Origin: Pseudomonadota bacterium
GTDB lineage: Bacteria; Pseudomonadota; Gammaproteobacteria; Burkholderiales; Burkholderiaceae_B
Reading direction: 5' to 3'
NCBI GenBank assembly: GCA_023437255.1
Contig: JAEZGR010000176.1
Location: forward strand, 1-7,768
Length of the DNA: 7,768 nucleotides
Shown here: positions 1 through 6,229 of the stretch, piece after piece
How positions within the stretch are numbered: the first letter of the stretch is position 1
Layout of the letters: every line of letters starts with the position of its first letter
Position numbers and translations under genes: made by a program
Notes under the pieces: model-generated
Database searches by the model: none
What the model saw: only the letters and a program-made list of their open reading frames with translations
Told to the model about the DNA's origin: nothing

Positions 1-990
1 GCCGGGCGTTGCGGCCAGTGCCTCGGTCAGCGTCTGGGAGACAAAACGGTGGATCGCGCCACTGTCGCGGAAGCGGACCTCGTGTTTCGCCGGGTGCACG
101 TTCACATCGACCACGCCCGGGTCCACACCGAGAAACAGCACGTAGGCAGGATGGCGGTCGCCGTGCAGTACGTCGGCATACGCCTGGCGCACGGCGTGTG
201 TGACGCTGCGATCGCGCACATAGCGCCCGTTCACGTACAGGTATTGGCGATCGGCACGGTGGCGCGACTGCGTAGGGCGGGCAATGAGCCCGCGCAGCGA
301 GATGAGACCATGTTCACGCTCCACCAATATGCCCTGGTCGATGAATTCGGCGCCGAGCACGTCGCGCAGCCGCTGCGGCATGTTGCCGGCTCGCCAATGT
401 CGCTGTGGCTTGTCGTTGTGAAAGAGACGGAAAGCGACGTCGGGGCAGGCCATGGCGATACGCTCGAGTGCGTCGAGGCAATGGCCGTATTCGGTGGTCT
501 CGGAGCGCAGAAACTTGCGGCGCGCCGGAACGCTGTCGAACAGTTGGCGGATGTCGACGGTCGTGCCGGTGGGACCGGCCGCGGCACCGACTTCCCCGGT
601 ACTGCCGTCGATCTGCCAGGCATGGTCGGCATCGGGGCAGCGCGAGGTGATCGTAAGCCGCGCGACGGAAGCGATGGAGGCGAGGGCCTCGCCGCGAAAA
701 CCCATCGAGGCCACATGTTCCAGATCTTCGAGCGACGCGATTTTGCTCGTGGCGTGGCGCCGCAAGGCCAGGGGAAGCTCGTCGGGTGGAATGCCGCAGC
801 CGTCGTCGCTCACGGCAATGCGGCGGATGCCACCGCCGTCGAGCCGCACCTCGATGGCACGGGCACCGGCATCAAGCGCGTTTTCGAGCAGTTCCTTGAG
901 CACCGACGCCGGCCGGTCAATGACCTCGCCGGCGGCAATCTGGCTGATGAGCAGGTCGGGAAGCGGGGAGATGGAGCGTCTTTGGGTCAT
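1..990 (-). CDS. mutL: DNA mismatch repair protein MutL, N-terminal part (runs off the left edge)
   Basis: MutL is the ATP-driven matchmaker of methyl-directed mismatch repair; it couples MutS bound at a mismatch to strand incision and unwinding in the cytoplasm. The 330 residues visible cover the GHKL ATPase and the transducer domain. Visible motifs are the IAAGEV segment near residue 18, E33 and N37 of the ExxxN motif (catalytic Glu and Mg-binding Asn), DxGxG at D62-G66, GFRGEAL at 97-103, a GTTV strand followed by [10 protein letters not shown], and the HPAKHEVRF segment with the conserved Lys at 302. The C-terminal dimerisation domain lies outside the window, so the presence of an endonuclease motif cannot be judged. 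The start ATG gives the usual MutL N-terminus; the Shine-Dalgarno sequence is weak. It is last of the operon visible here, 65 bp after amiC, with no terminator between. Identification is firm. Confidence 0.96.
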   Translation of the reverse strand, partial: MTQRRSISPLPDLLISQIAAGEVIDRPASVLKELLENALDAGARAIEVRLDGGGIRRIAVSDDGCGIPPDELPLALRRHATSKIASLEDLEHVASMGFRGEALASIASVARLTITSRCPDADHAWQIDGSTGEVGAAAGPTGTTVDIRQLFDSVPARRKFLRSETTEYGHCLDALERIAMACPDVAFRLFHNDKPQRHWRAGNMPQRLRDVLGAEFIDQGILVEREHGLISLRGLIARPTQSRHRADRQYLYVNGRYVRDRSVTHAVRQAYADVLHGDRHPAYVLFLGVDPGVVDVNVHPAKHEVRFRDSGAIHRFVSQTLTEALAATPG

Positions 991-1055
991 CCGAAGGGAA
1001 GTCGTCCTTGATGTGACTGGAACCGACCTCCGATTCTACCTGCTGGCCCGGGAGG

Positions 1056-2465
1056 TCAGCGCTGTGCAAGCGCGGGGCTGTCGCGGAAATAGCCCTGAAT
1101 GCCCGCCAGCATGGCGCGTGCGACCTGATCCTGGTACGAGCTGCTGCGTAGCAGCTTCTCTTCGGTCGGATTGCTGATGAAGGCCGTCTCCACAAGGATC
1201 GACGGAATGTCGGGCGCCCTCAGCACGGCAAAGCCCGCCCGCTCCACCTGACGCTTGTGCAGGTGATTGATCTTGCCGATCTCGTTCAAAATCTTTCCAC
1301 CCACCCGGATCGAGTCATTGATCTGCGCGGCAGTGGATAGGTCGAGCAACACCTTGGCCACTTGCGCGTTGTGCGTGCCCAGGTTCACGCCGCCGATGAG
1401 GTCGGCTTCGTTCTCGCGCTTGGCCATGAGTCGCGCCATGGTACTCGTGGCACCGGTTTGCGACAGTGCATACACCGACGAACCGCGTGCCGTAGGCTTG
1501 ATCCAGGCGTCCGCATGAATCGAAACGAAAAGATCTGCCTTTACCCGCCGGGCCTTCTGCACGCGCACGTGCAGGGGCACAAAATAATCACCGTCTCGCG
1601 TCATATAGGCCTGCATGCCCGGCGTTGCGTCGATCAGTTTCTTCAGGCGCCGTGCAATGGCCAGCACGATATCCTTTTCGCGCGTGCCGCTGCGCCCGAT
1701 GGCACCCGGGTCTTCGCCCCCGTGCCCCGGGTCGAGCGCCACGAGAATATTGCGATTGCGACGCGGACTCGGTGCGGGCGCAGGGGCTGGCGTGGTGGGC
1801 CGGGCGGGCGCGGGGCGAGATGGCGCGGATCCGCTGCTCGCAGGCGGAGAGGGCAGATCGGGCTTGCGCGCCGTTTGCGGCACGGTCTGACCCTGTACCG
1901 ATGGGATGGGGGCTTCGTTGGTCTGTTGGGCGAGCTGCTCCAGCACGTCTGCGAGCGGATCGGGATCCTTGGTGTCCATGAGCGCCAGGAGTGGGTCCTG
2001 CGCCACCTTGGGATACAGGTCGAGCACCAGTCGGTACTTATATTCCCCGATCGGTTTCAGCGTAAAGATCTGCGGCGCCACAGGCTGCTTGAGGTCGAGC
2101 ACCATGCGCACCACGTTTGGCCGGTTCTGCCCGACGCGTACAGCGCCAATGTAGGGGTCGTTGGGCCGGACCTTCGATACAAGCTCGTTCAGGGTGCTGT
2201 TCAGCGTCAGCCCCTCGATATCGACGACCAGCCGGTCGGGCCCGTCCAGGGTGAAGTGCTCTGCCTTCAGCTCAGAGTCCATTTCCAGCGTGACGCGGGT
2301 GTACTCGTCGGCGGGCCAGGTGCGGACGGCCACAATGCTGGCCGCATGTGCGAAGCGGGGTATGACCGGTAAGACGAGCAGCGTGGTAGCGCCGGCGATC
2401 AGGCGCCGCCGGCTCAGGTCTGGCGATCGCGCGCCGGCGTTGGCGGAAATAGAGTCGTCAGCCAT
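1056..2465 (-). CDS. amiC: N-acetylmuramoyl-L-alanine amidase AmiC (AMIN + Amidase_3), Tat-exported
   Basis: This periplasmic zinc hydrolase cuts the amide bond between N-acetylmuramic acid and L-alanine and splits septal peptidoglycan during daughter-cell separation. The 469-residue product begins with a twin-arginine signal (S18-R19-R20-R21-L22, hydrophobic stretch 22-37, AHA cleavage site ending near A41). An AMIN domain (about 43-152) follows, expected to target the enzyme to the septum. A Pro/Ala/Ser/Thr-rich linker (about 185-236) leads to the Amidase_3 catalytic domain (about 238-462). Zn ligands are H248 (DPGHGG), E263 and H317 (SIHADA); the catalytic Glu is E426 in LVETAFISN. Length and domain order are normal for AmiC. 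The start is supported by AAGGA five bases upstream. The first 52 bases overlap the end of tsaE, which suggests translational coupling. AmiC enzymes are normally activated by NlpD, whose gene is not in this window. Confidence 0.96.
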   Translation of the reverse strand: MADDSISANAGARSPDLSRRRLIAGATTLLVLPVIPRFAHAASIVAVRTWPADEYTRVTLEMDSELKAEHFTLDGPDRLVVDIEGLTLNSTLNELVSKVRPNDPYIGAVRVGQNRPNVVRMVLDLKQPVAPQIFTLKPIGEYKYRLVLDLYPKVAQDPLLALMDTKDPDPLADVLEQLAQQTNEAPIPSVQGQTVPQTARKPDLPSPPASSGSAPSRPAPARPTTPAPAPAPSPRRNRNILVALDPGHGGEDPGAIGRSGTREKDIVLAIARRLKKLIDATPGMQAYMTRDGDYFVPLHVRVQKARRVKADLFVSIHADAWIKPTARGSSVYALSQTGATSTMARLMAKRENEADLIGGVNLGTHNAQVAKVLLDLSTAAQINDSIRVGGKILNEIGKINHLHKRQVERAGFAVLRAPDIPSILVETAFISNPTEEKLLRSSSYQDQVARAMLAGIQGYFRDSPALAQR

Positions 2466-2944
2466 AAAGATCCTTTTTCACTGTGCGCCGTCAGCACCGC
2501 GCTGCGCCCTTCATCCTCATGTTCGAGTTTGATATCCAGGTCGGGTGGTGGCAAAAGCGTTCCGGCCTGCTCCGGCCATTCGATCAGGACTACTGCGTTT
2601 TCCTGAAGAATGTCGCGGAATCCAGCATCCAGCCATTCCCTGGAATCGCTAAATCTATAAAAATCAAGATGATAGAAGTGTAAGCTAGAAAGATTATAGC
2701 TTTCAATCAGGGCATAGCTGGGGCTTTTGATTCGCCCCTGGATGCCGCAAGCCCGTAAAAACGCTCTTGCGAAGCTGGTTTTGCCTGCACCCAAATCACC
2801 GCGCAAGTGGATTCGCCCGCCTACATCGATGCCTTCGAGGCGACCGCACAGCAACGGTGCGAACGATGCGGCCAGCGAATTCGTGGCCACTTCGTCGCGT
2901 AATTTCAGTCTAACTTCGCCCAAATTCTTTGATGTTGAAGGCAT
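2414..2944 (-). CDS. tsaE: tRNA (adenosine(37)-N6)-threonylcarbamoyltransferase complex ATPase subunit TsaE
   Basis: TsaE is the small P-loop ATPase that works with TsaB and TsaD to transfer threonylcarbamoyl onto A37 of ANN-reading tRNAs, in the cytoplasm. The 176-residue product has Walker A G49-D-L-G-A-G-K55-T56, a switch-like SPSY at 74-77 (usually SPTY; conservative Thr to Ser), HLDFYRF at 92-98 with D94 at the Walker B position, and IEWPEQ at 121-126. The C-terminal tail is somewhat longer than in E. coli. The start codon has an AGGA ribosome binding site seven bases upstream that includes part of the stop codon of the carrier gene before it. The pairing of tsaE with amiC and mutL is a familiar proteobacterial arrangement. 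Codons for residues about 80-100 are oddly AT-rich, with TTA Leu at 88 and AGA Arg at 97. Confidence 0.95.
   Translation of the reverse strand: MPSTSKNLGEVRLKLRDEVATNSLAASFAPLLCGRLEGIDVGGRIHLRGDLGAGKTSFARAFLRACGIQGRIKSPSYALIESYNLSSLHFYHLDFYRFSDSREWLDAGFRDILQENAVVLIEWPEQAGTLLPPPDLDIKLEHEDEGRSAVLTAHSEKGSLWLTTLFPPTPARDRQT
2471..2478 (-). promoter_or_regulatory. amiC ribosome binding site inside tsaE
   Basis: The minus strand reads AAAAAGGA, ending five bases before the amiC ATG. It lies within tsaE coding sequence and decides the amiC start, giving a complete twin-arginine signal peptide. Confidence 0.75.
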
Positions 2945-2948
2945 GGTT

Positions 2949-2955
2949 CTTTCCT
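2949..2955 (-). promoter_or_regulatory. tsaE ribosome binding site overlapping the carrier stop codon
   Basis: The minus strand reads AGGAAAG here, with AGGA seven bases before the tsaE ATG. The AG of this site belongs to the TAG stop of the AEC carrier, so ribosomes terminating on the carrier are placed to start tsaE. This supports the ATG at 2944 and a shared transcript. Confidence 0.75.
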
Positions 2956-3850
2956 ATGAGCCGGCGATCTGCAACCAGAACGGAATTGTGAGCGCCGCCA
3001 AAATCGTGCTGAGCGACATGGTGACCGCAACACTGCGGCCGTCGCCGCCCATGCGTACCGCGAGTATGTAAGCAGATGAAGCAGTGGGGAGGGTGCTGAA
3101 AAGCAACAGCATCTGCTTCTCGAGCCCTGATAACGGCAGGATCGTCGTGATAACGAGCGCGATGACGGGCATCGCCATCAGCCGTACTCCGATCATCCAA
3201 CCGATCACTTTGGCTGCCGGTCCCAGACCCTGGAAGGACAATGTGGCACCCACGCAGAGCAGCCCCAACGCCAGAGCGCAGGCGCCAAGCCGCTGCAGCG
3301 TCACCATGATCACCTCGGGCGGCTGAAGGCCGAGCAAGTTGCACACGAGCCCTCCCACAGTAGCGATGATCAGCGGATTGCGGAGCAATTCTGCAAGCAC
3401 TCGCGTGTTCTGGCGTCTTGCCAGGCTTGAAACCGCCGCCAGATTTGCCAGCGGCACGGCGCAGCCCACGATGACCGCCATGATTGATTGCCCGGTCTGG
3501 CCGGCAAGGCTCAGCGACAGTGACAGACCCAGATACGTGTTGAAACGATATGCGCACTGTGCCAGTGACGCGTGTATCATGGGGTCGGGCCGCAGCACGG
3601 GGGCCGCCAGCCAGCCAAGGGCGATTCCGCCGCCCATCAAGGCGGCAGTGGCACCAATCAGAGTCGATGCCTCACCCAGATTCAAGGGCGCGCGGACAAT
3701 CGAACTGAACAGCAGGGCGGGAAACAGAACGTTGTACACCAGCCGCTCAGCCGTGCTGAAGAACCCGTCGCCATACTTGAACATCCGAAGTAAGGCCCAG
3801 CCCAGGGCAATAAGTAGAAAATCAGGCAGTACAAGCGCGACGATCGTCAT
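2954..3850 (-). CDS. AEC-family (auxin efflux carrier / malonate permease-like) transporter
   Basis: This 298-residue integral inner-membrane protein has about ten hydrophobic segments and the layout of the AEC family. The N-terminus opens directly into a membrane helix (about 3-22), followed by YNVLFPALLFSSI (39-51) and a transmembrane segment at about 63-84. RNPLIIATVGGL lies at 157-168, ALALGLLCVGATL at 192-204 and the late PTASSAYILAVRMGGD at 255-270, before a final helix (about 277-296). AEC carriers in bacteria move small organic anions such as malonate, malate or lactate; the substrate here cannot be told from sequence. It stands first in the operon, nine bases before tsaE, so it probably brings the operon promoter. 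The ribosome binding site of this gene is weak. It is divergent from a Bug solute receptor, hinting at a shared metabolite theme. The family call is good, the specificity unknown. Confidence 0.88.
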   Translation of the reverse strand: MTIVALVLPDFLLIALGWALLRMFKYGDGFFSTAERLVYNVLFPALLFSSIVRAPLNLGEASTLIGATAALMGGGIALGWLAAPVLRPDPMIHASLAQCAYRFNTYLGLSLSLSLAGQTGQSIMAVIVGCAVPLANLAAVSSLARRQNTRVLAELLRNPLIIATVGGLVCNLLGLQPPEVIMVTLQRLGACALALGLLCVGATLSFQGLGPAAKVIGWMIGVRLMAMPVIALVITTILPLSGLEKQMLLLFSTLPTASSAYILAVRMGGDGRSVAVTMSLSTILAALTIPFWLQIAGS

Positions 3851-3895
3851 GGTGAAGTCAGGGGAAATCCCGAGAGGCGACCGGCAAGCTTAGCC

Positions 3896-3901
3896 TAAAA
3901 T
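3896..3901 (+). promoter_or_regulatory. Possible -10 box of the Bug receptor gene
   Basis: TAAAAT matches the sigma-70 -10 consensus at five of six positions and would start transcription about 43 bases before the Bug ATG. I see no good -35 box at the right spacing, so activator help or a different promoter is possible. It sits in the 100-bp divergent region shared with the AEC carrier. Confidence 0.3.
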
Positions 3902-3938
3902 GCCAGCCCGGTTCTTCCCACAAGGAGGAGCCTTTAAA

Positions 3939-3943
3939 AGGAG
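3939..3943 (+). promoter_or_regulatory. Ribosome binding site of the Bug receptor gene
   Basis: AGGAG lies seven bases before the ATG at 3951 and fixes this start. An upstream in-frame ATG at 3900 lacks such a site and would put 17 extra, mostly charged or polar residues before the signal peptide. A second strong match, AAGGAGGAG, lies at 3922-3930 with no start codon at proper spacing. Confidence 0.8.
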
Positions 3944-3950
3944 AGAGTGT

Positions 3951-4943
3951 ATGAAGTTGTTGAGCAGGAGATTCGCAGCATTGGCTATCGCGGGCAGCAT
4001 CGCTGCCGTTTTTTCCGGCACCGCGGCCCACGCTGATGACAATTACCCGGACAAACCCATACGCGTGATCGTACCGTTCGCGCCAGGTGGATCCACCGAT
4101 ATTGTCGCTCGTATCGTTACTCAGGAAATGAGCCGTATTCTTGGCCAGACAATGGTGGTCGAGAACAAGGGCGGAGCCGGTGGTGCAATTGGTGCTCAGG
4201 AAGCCGCTCGCGCCAAACCAGACGGCTATACATTGTCAATTGCCACGGTGTCCACCATGGCAGTCAACAAGGCCTGCCGCCCCGACGATCTGCCCTACGA
4301 TCCCCTCAAGGACTTCGTTGCGGTCACCAACTTCGCCAACGTTCCCAACGTGATCGAAGTGAATCCCAAGTTCCCCGCCAAGAACTTTGAAGAGTTCCTC
4401 AAGGTCCTGAAGGACAATCCCGGCAAGTACTCATACGGCAGCTCCGGCACGTGCGGCGTGCTGCATCTGTTCGGTGAGGCGTTCAAGCTGGCAACCGGGG
4501 CCGACATCATGCACGTTCCCTACAAGGGTTCGGGCCCGGCCGTGACCGATGCGGTCGGCGGCCAGATCGAAGTCCTGTTCGACAACCTGCCCTCGTCCAT
4601 GGCCCAGATCCAGGCCGGCAATCTGCGCCCCATGGCCATTGCCTGGCATGAGCGCCTCGACAGTCTGAAAGACGTGCCCACGCTCGAAGAAGCGGGTTAT
4701 CCCCAGCTGAACCAGCCCGCCTGGTATGGTCTGCTGGCCCCGGCCGGTACTCCCGAACCGATCCTGAAGAAGCTGCACGAAGCAGCAGCCGAGGCGCTCA
4801 AGTCGCCGCAGGTCATCGAAGCGCTGCAAAAGCAGGGTGCTGCTCCTTCGGGCAACTCGCCAGAAGAATTCGCCAAGGAGATCCAGGAGCAATATGACTG
4901 GGCTCACGACGTGGTGAAGAAGGGCAACATCAAGCTCGAGTAA
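3951..4943 (+). CDS. Bug-family (TctC-like) tripartite tricarboxylate transporter periplasmic receptor
   Basis: This is a periplasmic solute-binding protein of the large Bug family, abundant in Bordetella and relatives, that captures small carboxylates or related compounds for TctAB-type transporters or for sensing. The 330-residue precursor has a signal peptide (basic K2 to R7, hydrophobic core to about 22, AHA cleavage site ending at A28). It then shows the family opening YPDKPIRVIVPFAPGGSTDI (32-51), KPDGYTL at 89-95, HVPYKGSGPAVTDAVGGQI (188-206), and WYGLLAPAGTP at 258-268. The PGGSTD loop and the YKGSGPA loop are the expected ligand-contact regions. Two cysteines, C109 and C168, could form a disulfide. 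SRR at 5-7 resembles a twin-arginine motif but does not fit it well; Sec export is more likely. No TctA or TctB membrane partner is adjacent, so it is an orphan receptor here. The ligand cannot be predicted. Confidence 0.93.
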   Translation: MKLLSRRFAALAIAGSIAAVFSGTAAHADDNYPDKPIRVIVPFAPGGSTDIVARIVTQEMSRILGQTMVVENKGGAGGAIGAQEAARAKPDGYTLSIATVSTMAVNKACRPDDLPYDPLKDFVAVTNFANVPNVIEVNPKFPAKNFEEFLKVLKDNPGKYSYGSSGTCGVLHLFGEAFKLATGADIMHVPYKGSGPAVTDAVGGQIEVLFDNLPSSMAQIQAGNLRPMAIAWHERLDSLKDVPTLEEAGYPQLNQPAWYGLLAPAGTPEPILKKLHEAAAEALKSPQVIEALQKQGAAPSGNSPEEFAKEIQEQYDWAHDVVKKGNIKLE

Positions 4944-4961
4944 CTGCTTTTTTTGCTAAAT

Positions 4962-4990
4962 GAAAACGCCGGCCTCGTGCCGGCGTTTTC
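4962..4990 (+). terminator. Intrinsic terminator after the Bug receptor gene
   Basis: A perfect 12-bp stem (GAAAACGCCGGC with its complement) encloses a 5-base loop, CTCGT, and ends in TTTT on the plus strand. It begins 19 bases after the Bug TAA. The flanking A and T runs make it symmetric, so it could also stop transcripts from the right, although no minus-strand gene directly faces it. Confidence 0.88.
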
Positions 4991-4997
4991 GTCAAGA

Positions 4998-5003
4998 TAT
5001 AAT
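4998..5003 (+). promoter_or_regulatory. -10 box of the tRNA-Arg gene
   Basis: TATAAT is a perfect sigma-70 -10 hexamer, 15 bases before the tRNA 5' end, predicting a start near 5010. The -35 position at normal spacing falls in the loop of the preceding terminator hairpin and has no good match. Confidence 0.6.
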
Positions 5004-5018
5004 GCCAGGCTTGCCGTT

Positions 5019-5093
5019 GTCCCTGTAGTTAAATGGATATAACTTTCCCCTCCTAAGGGAAGATTGCAGGTTCGATTCCTGCCGGGGACGCCA
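5019..5093 (+). tRNA. tRNA-Arg, anticodon CCT (reads AGG)
   Basis: A complete cloverleaf can be folded. The acceptor stem pairs GTCCCTG with CGGGGAC, with one G-T wobble. The D stem is GTTA with TAAC around a GG-containing loop. The anticodon stem TTCCC with GGGAA closes the loop CTCCTAA, giving anticodon CCT. The T arm is GCAGG, TTCGATT, CCTGC. The discriminator is G and the CCA end is encoded, at 5091-5093. This tRNA decodes the rare Arg codon AGG. It ends four bases before the convergent IclR stop codon. tRNA genes are common integration sites, but I find no second copy of its 3' end in the window. Confidence 0.97.
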
Positions 5094-5097
5094 TGCC

Positions 5098-5676
5098 TTA
5101 TTTGAATACCGAGGCATCGCCACCCAAAAGTTGGGTCAGACGCACGGCGGCGCGAGTGAGCGCCGGCACCATCGACTCGGCACCCTTTTCTTCAAACCGG
5201 TAACGCGGCCCCGAAACGCTGAGGGCGCCCGCCAACGCTTGTTGCACTCCAAAGACAGGTACAGCCACCGCAGCCATTTCCGGGTGCGTGCCGCCAAATG
5301 ATGCCGCCCAGTATTGTGCGCGCACCAGTTCCATGTCGGATCCCTCCTCGCCTCGGAACGCCATCAGAATCATGCCTGTCGCACCGCCGCTGAGCGGGCG
5401 CAGATCGCCTTCCCGAACCGCATCGCGGATGATCTGATTGTTGGCTTCGACTCGATGAAGACACAGCCGCTGGCCCTGCTCGTAGATATAGTAGGAAGCG
5501 CTTTCACCAAGCTCCTTCACAATGTCTCGCAGCACGGTGGGAACATATTCCGCCGTTCTGAACTGGCGCTGGTACAGAGCGCCGAGGCGAAACGGCGTAA
5601 CACCAACTTGATAGCTGCCATCCCCAAGACGGTACAAATAGCCCGCCTTCAGCAGTGATTCGATCAGGCGCAGCAT
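5098..5676 (-). CDS. IclR-family regulator, N-terminally truncated (effector domain only; probable pseudogene)
   Basis: The 192 residues match the IclR family, whose members are usually about 250-270 residues: an N-terminal winged helix-turn-helix followed by an effector-binding domain. The effector domain seems complete, with LCLHRVEA (71-78), IRDAVREGDLRPLSGGATG (83-101), AAVAVPVFG (135-143) and AGALSVSGPRYRFEEKG (149-165). The N-terminus is not complete. The first residues, MLRLIESLLKAGYLYR, match the recognition helix and wing, so the first helices, about 45-60 residues, are absent. Upstream sequence belongs to the intact 3' end of ybaK, whose stop codon lies only eight bases before this ATG, and no usable ribosome binding site is seen. 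DNA binding is therefore unlikely. It is either a decaying fragment from a deletion or, less likely, an expressed effector-only protein. Family call firm, functional state uncertain. Confidence 0.82.
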   Translation of the reverse strand: MLRLIESLLKAGYLYRLGDGSYQVGVTPFRLGALYQRQFRTAEYVPTVLRDIVKELGESASYYIYEQGQRLCLHRVEANNQIIRDAVREGDLRPLSGGATGMILMAFRGEEGSDMELVRAQYWAASFGGTHPEMAAVAVPVFGVQQALAGALSVSGPRYRFEEKGAESMVPALTRAAVRLTQLLGGDASVFK

Positions 5677-5684
5677 GCCCCCCG

Positions 5685-6176
5685 TTACTTTTCCAGACCC
5701 ACTTCCACAGGCTTTGCCCCCAGGCCCTTCACCAGCGCCTGGGGATCGATACCAATCAGATATCCGCGCCGGCCCCCATTCAAATAGATCCGGTCAAAGT
5801 CGAGCAAGCTCGCCTCCACCCAGACCGGCATGCGCTTGCGGGTTCCAAAGGGCGAAGTGCCGCCCACCATATAGCCGGAGTGTCGCTGAGCGACTTCCGG
5901 TTTGCAGGGCTCCACTTTCTTTGCGCCGATCTGACGCGCGAGATTCTTGGTCGATACCTCGCGGTCGCCGTGCATGACCACCACAAGCGGTCGAGCCTGC
6001 TCGTCTTCCATGATCAGTGTCTTTGCCACCTGATGGAGGTCGAAGCCGAGCTGGCGGGCTGATTCCCTGGCGCCGCCGTGGTCGACGTATTCATAGACGT
6101 GTTCGGTGTAGGCGATACCCAGCTTCTTGAGCAGTTGAGTGGCGGGTGTCTCGGAGATGTGTTTAGCCTTGGCCAT
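5685..6176 (-). CDS. ybaK: Cys-tRNA(Pro)/Cys-tRNA(Cys) deacylase YbaK
   Basis: YbaK is a trans-editing enzyme that hydrolyses Cys wrongly attached to tRNA(Pro) by prolyl-tRNA synthetase, protecting proline codons from Cys misincorporation. The 163-residue product has the full YbaK/ProX fold pattern: HVYEYVDHGG (26-35), QVAKTLI (49-55) with K52 as the essential lysine, PLVVVMHGD (63-71), GGTSPFG (105-111) as the glycine-rich substrate loop, and IYLNGGRRGYLIGIDP (130-145). Length is normal and both ends look intact. It follows xerD by 53 bp on the same strand, so the two may be co-transcribed. No clear Shine-Dalgarno sequence precedes the ATG. Confidence 0.93.
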   Translation of the reverse strand: MAKAKHISETPATQLLKKLGIAYTEHVYEYVDHGGARESARQLGFDLHQVAKTLIMEDEQARPLVVVMHGDREVSTKNLARQIGAKKVEPCKPEVAQRHSGYMVGGTSPFGTRKRMPVWVEASLLDFDRIYLNGGRRGYLIGIDPQALVKGLGAKPVEVGLEK

Positions 6177-6229
6177 GACAATGAAGGAAGAGGCTGTCGA
6201 ATATCAGCGGTTGGGGGAATTGTGCGCCC

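Noticed and set aside
49..1011. Long plus-strand open frame opposite mutL (320 codons)
   Set aside because: It is the complement of strongly matching MutL codons; the GC-rich third positions of mutL keep this frame open. Its product shows no family signature.
1362..2372. Long plus-strand open frame opposite amiC (336 codons)
   Set aside because: A shadow of amiC in a GC-rich genome, with no start signal and no recognisable domain.
3851..3899. Promoter for the AEC carrier on the minus strand
   Set aside because: One must exist nearby, but candidates such as TAAGCT or TAGGCT match the -10 consensus too poorly to place it.
3900..3950. Earlier ATG for the Bug receptor at 3900
   Set aside because: It would put 17 extra, mostly charged or polar residues before a normal signal peptide and lacks a ribosome binding site; the ATG at 3951 has AGGAG at ideal spacing.
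5019..5093. tRNA-Arg as the attachment site of an integrated island
   Set aside because: No repeat of the tRNA 3' end and no integrase other than housekeeping XerD is present in the window.
5093..5117. Possible terminator after tRNA-Arg: ATGCCT and AGGCAT arms with a 13-base loop
   Set aside because: The stem is only six pairs with a long loop and no T run follows.
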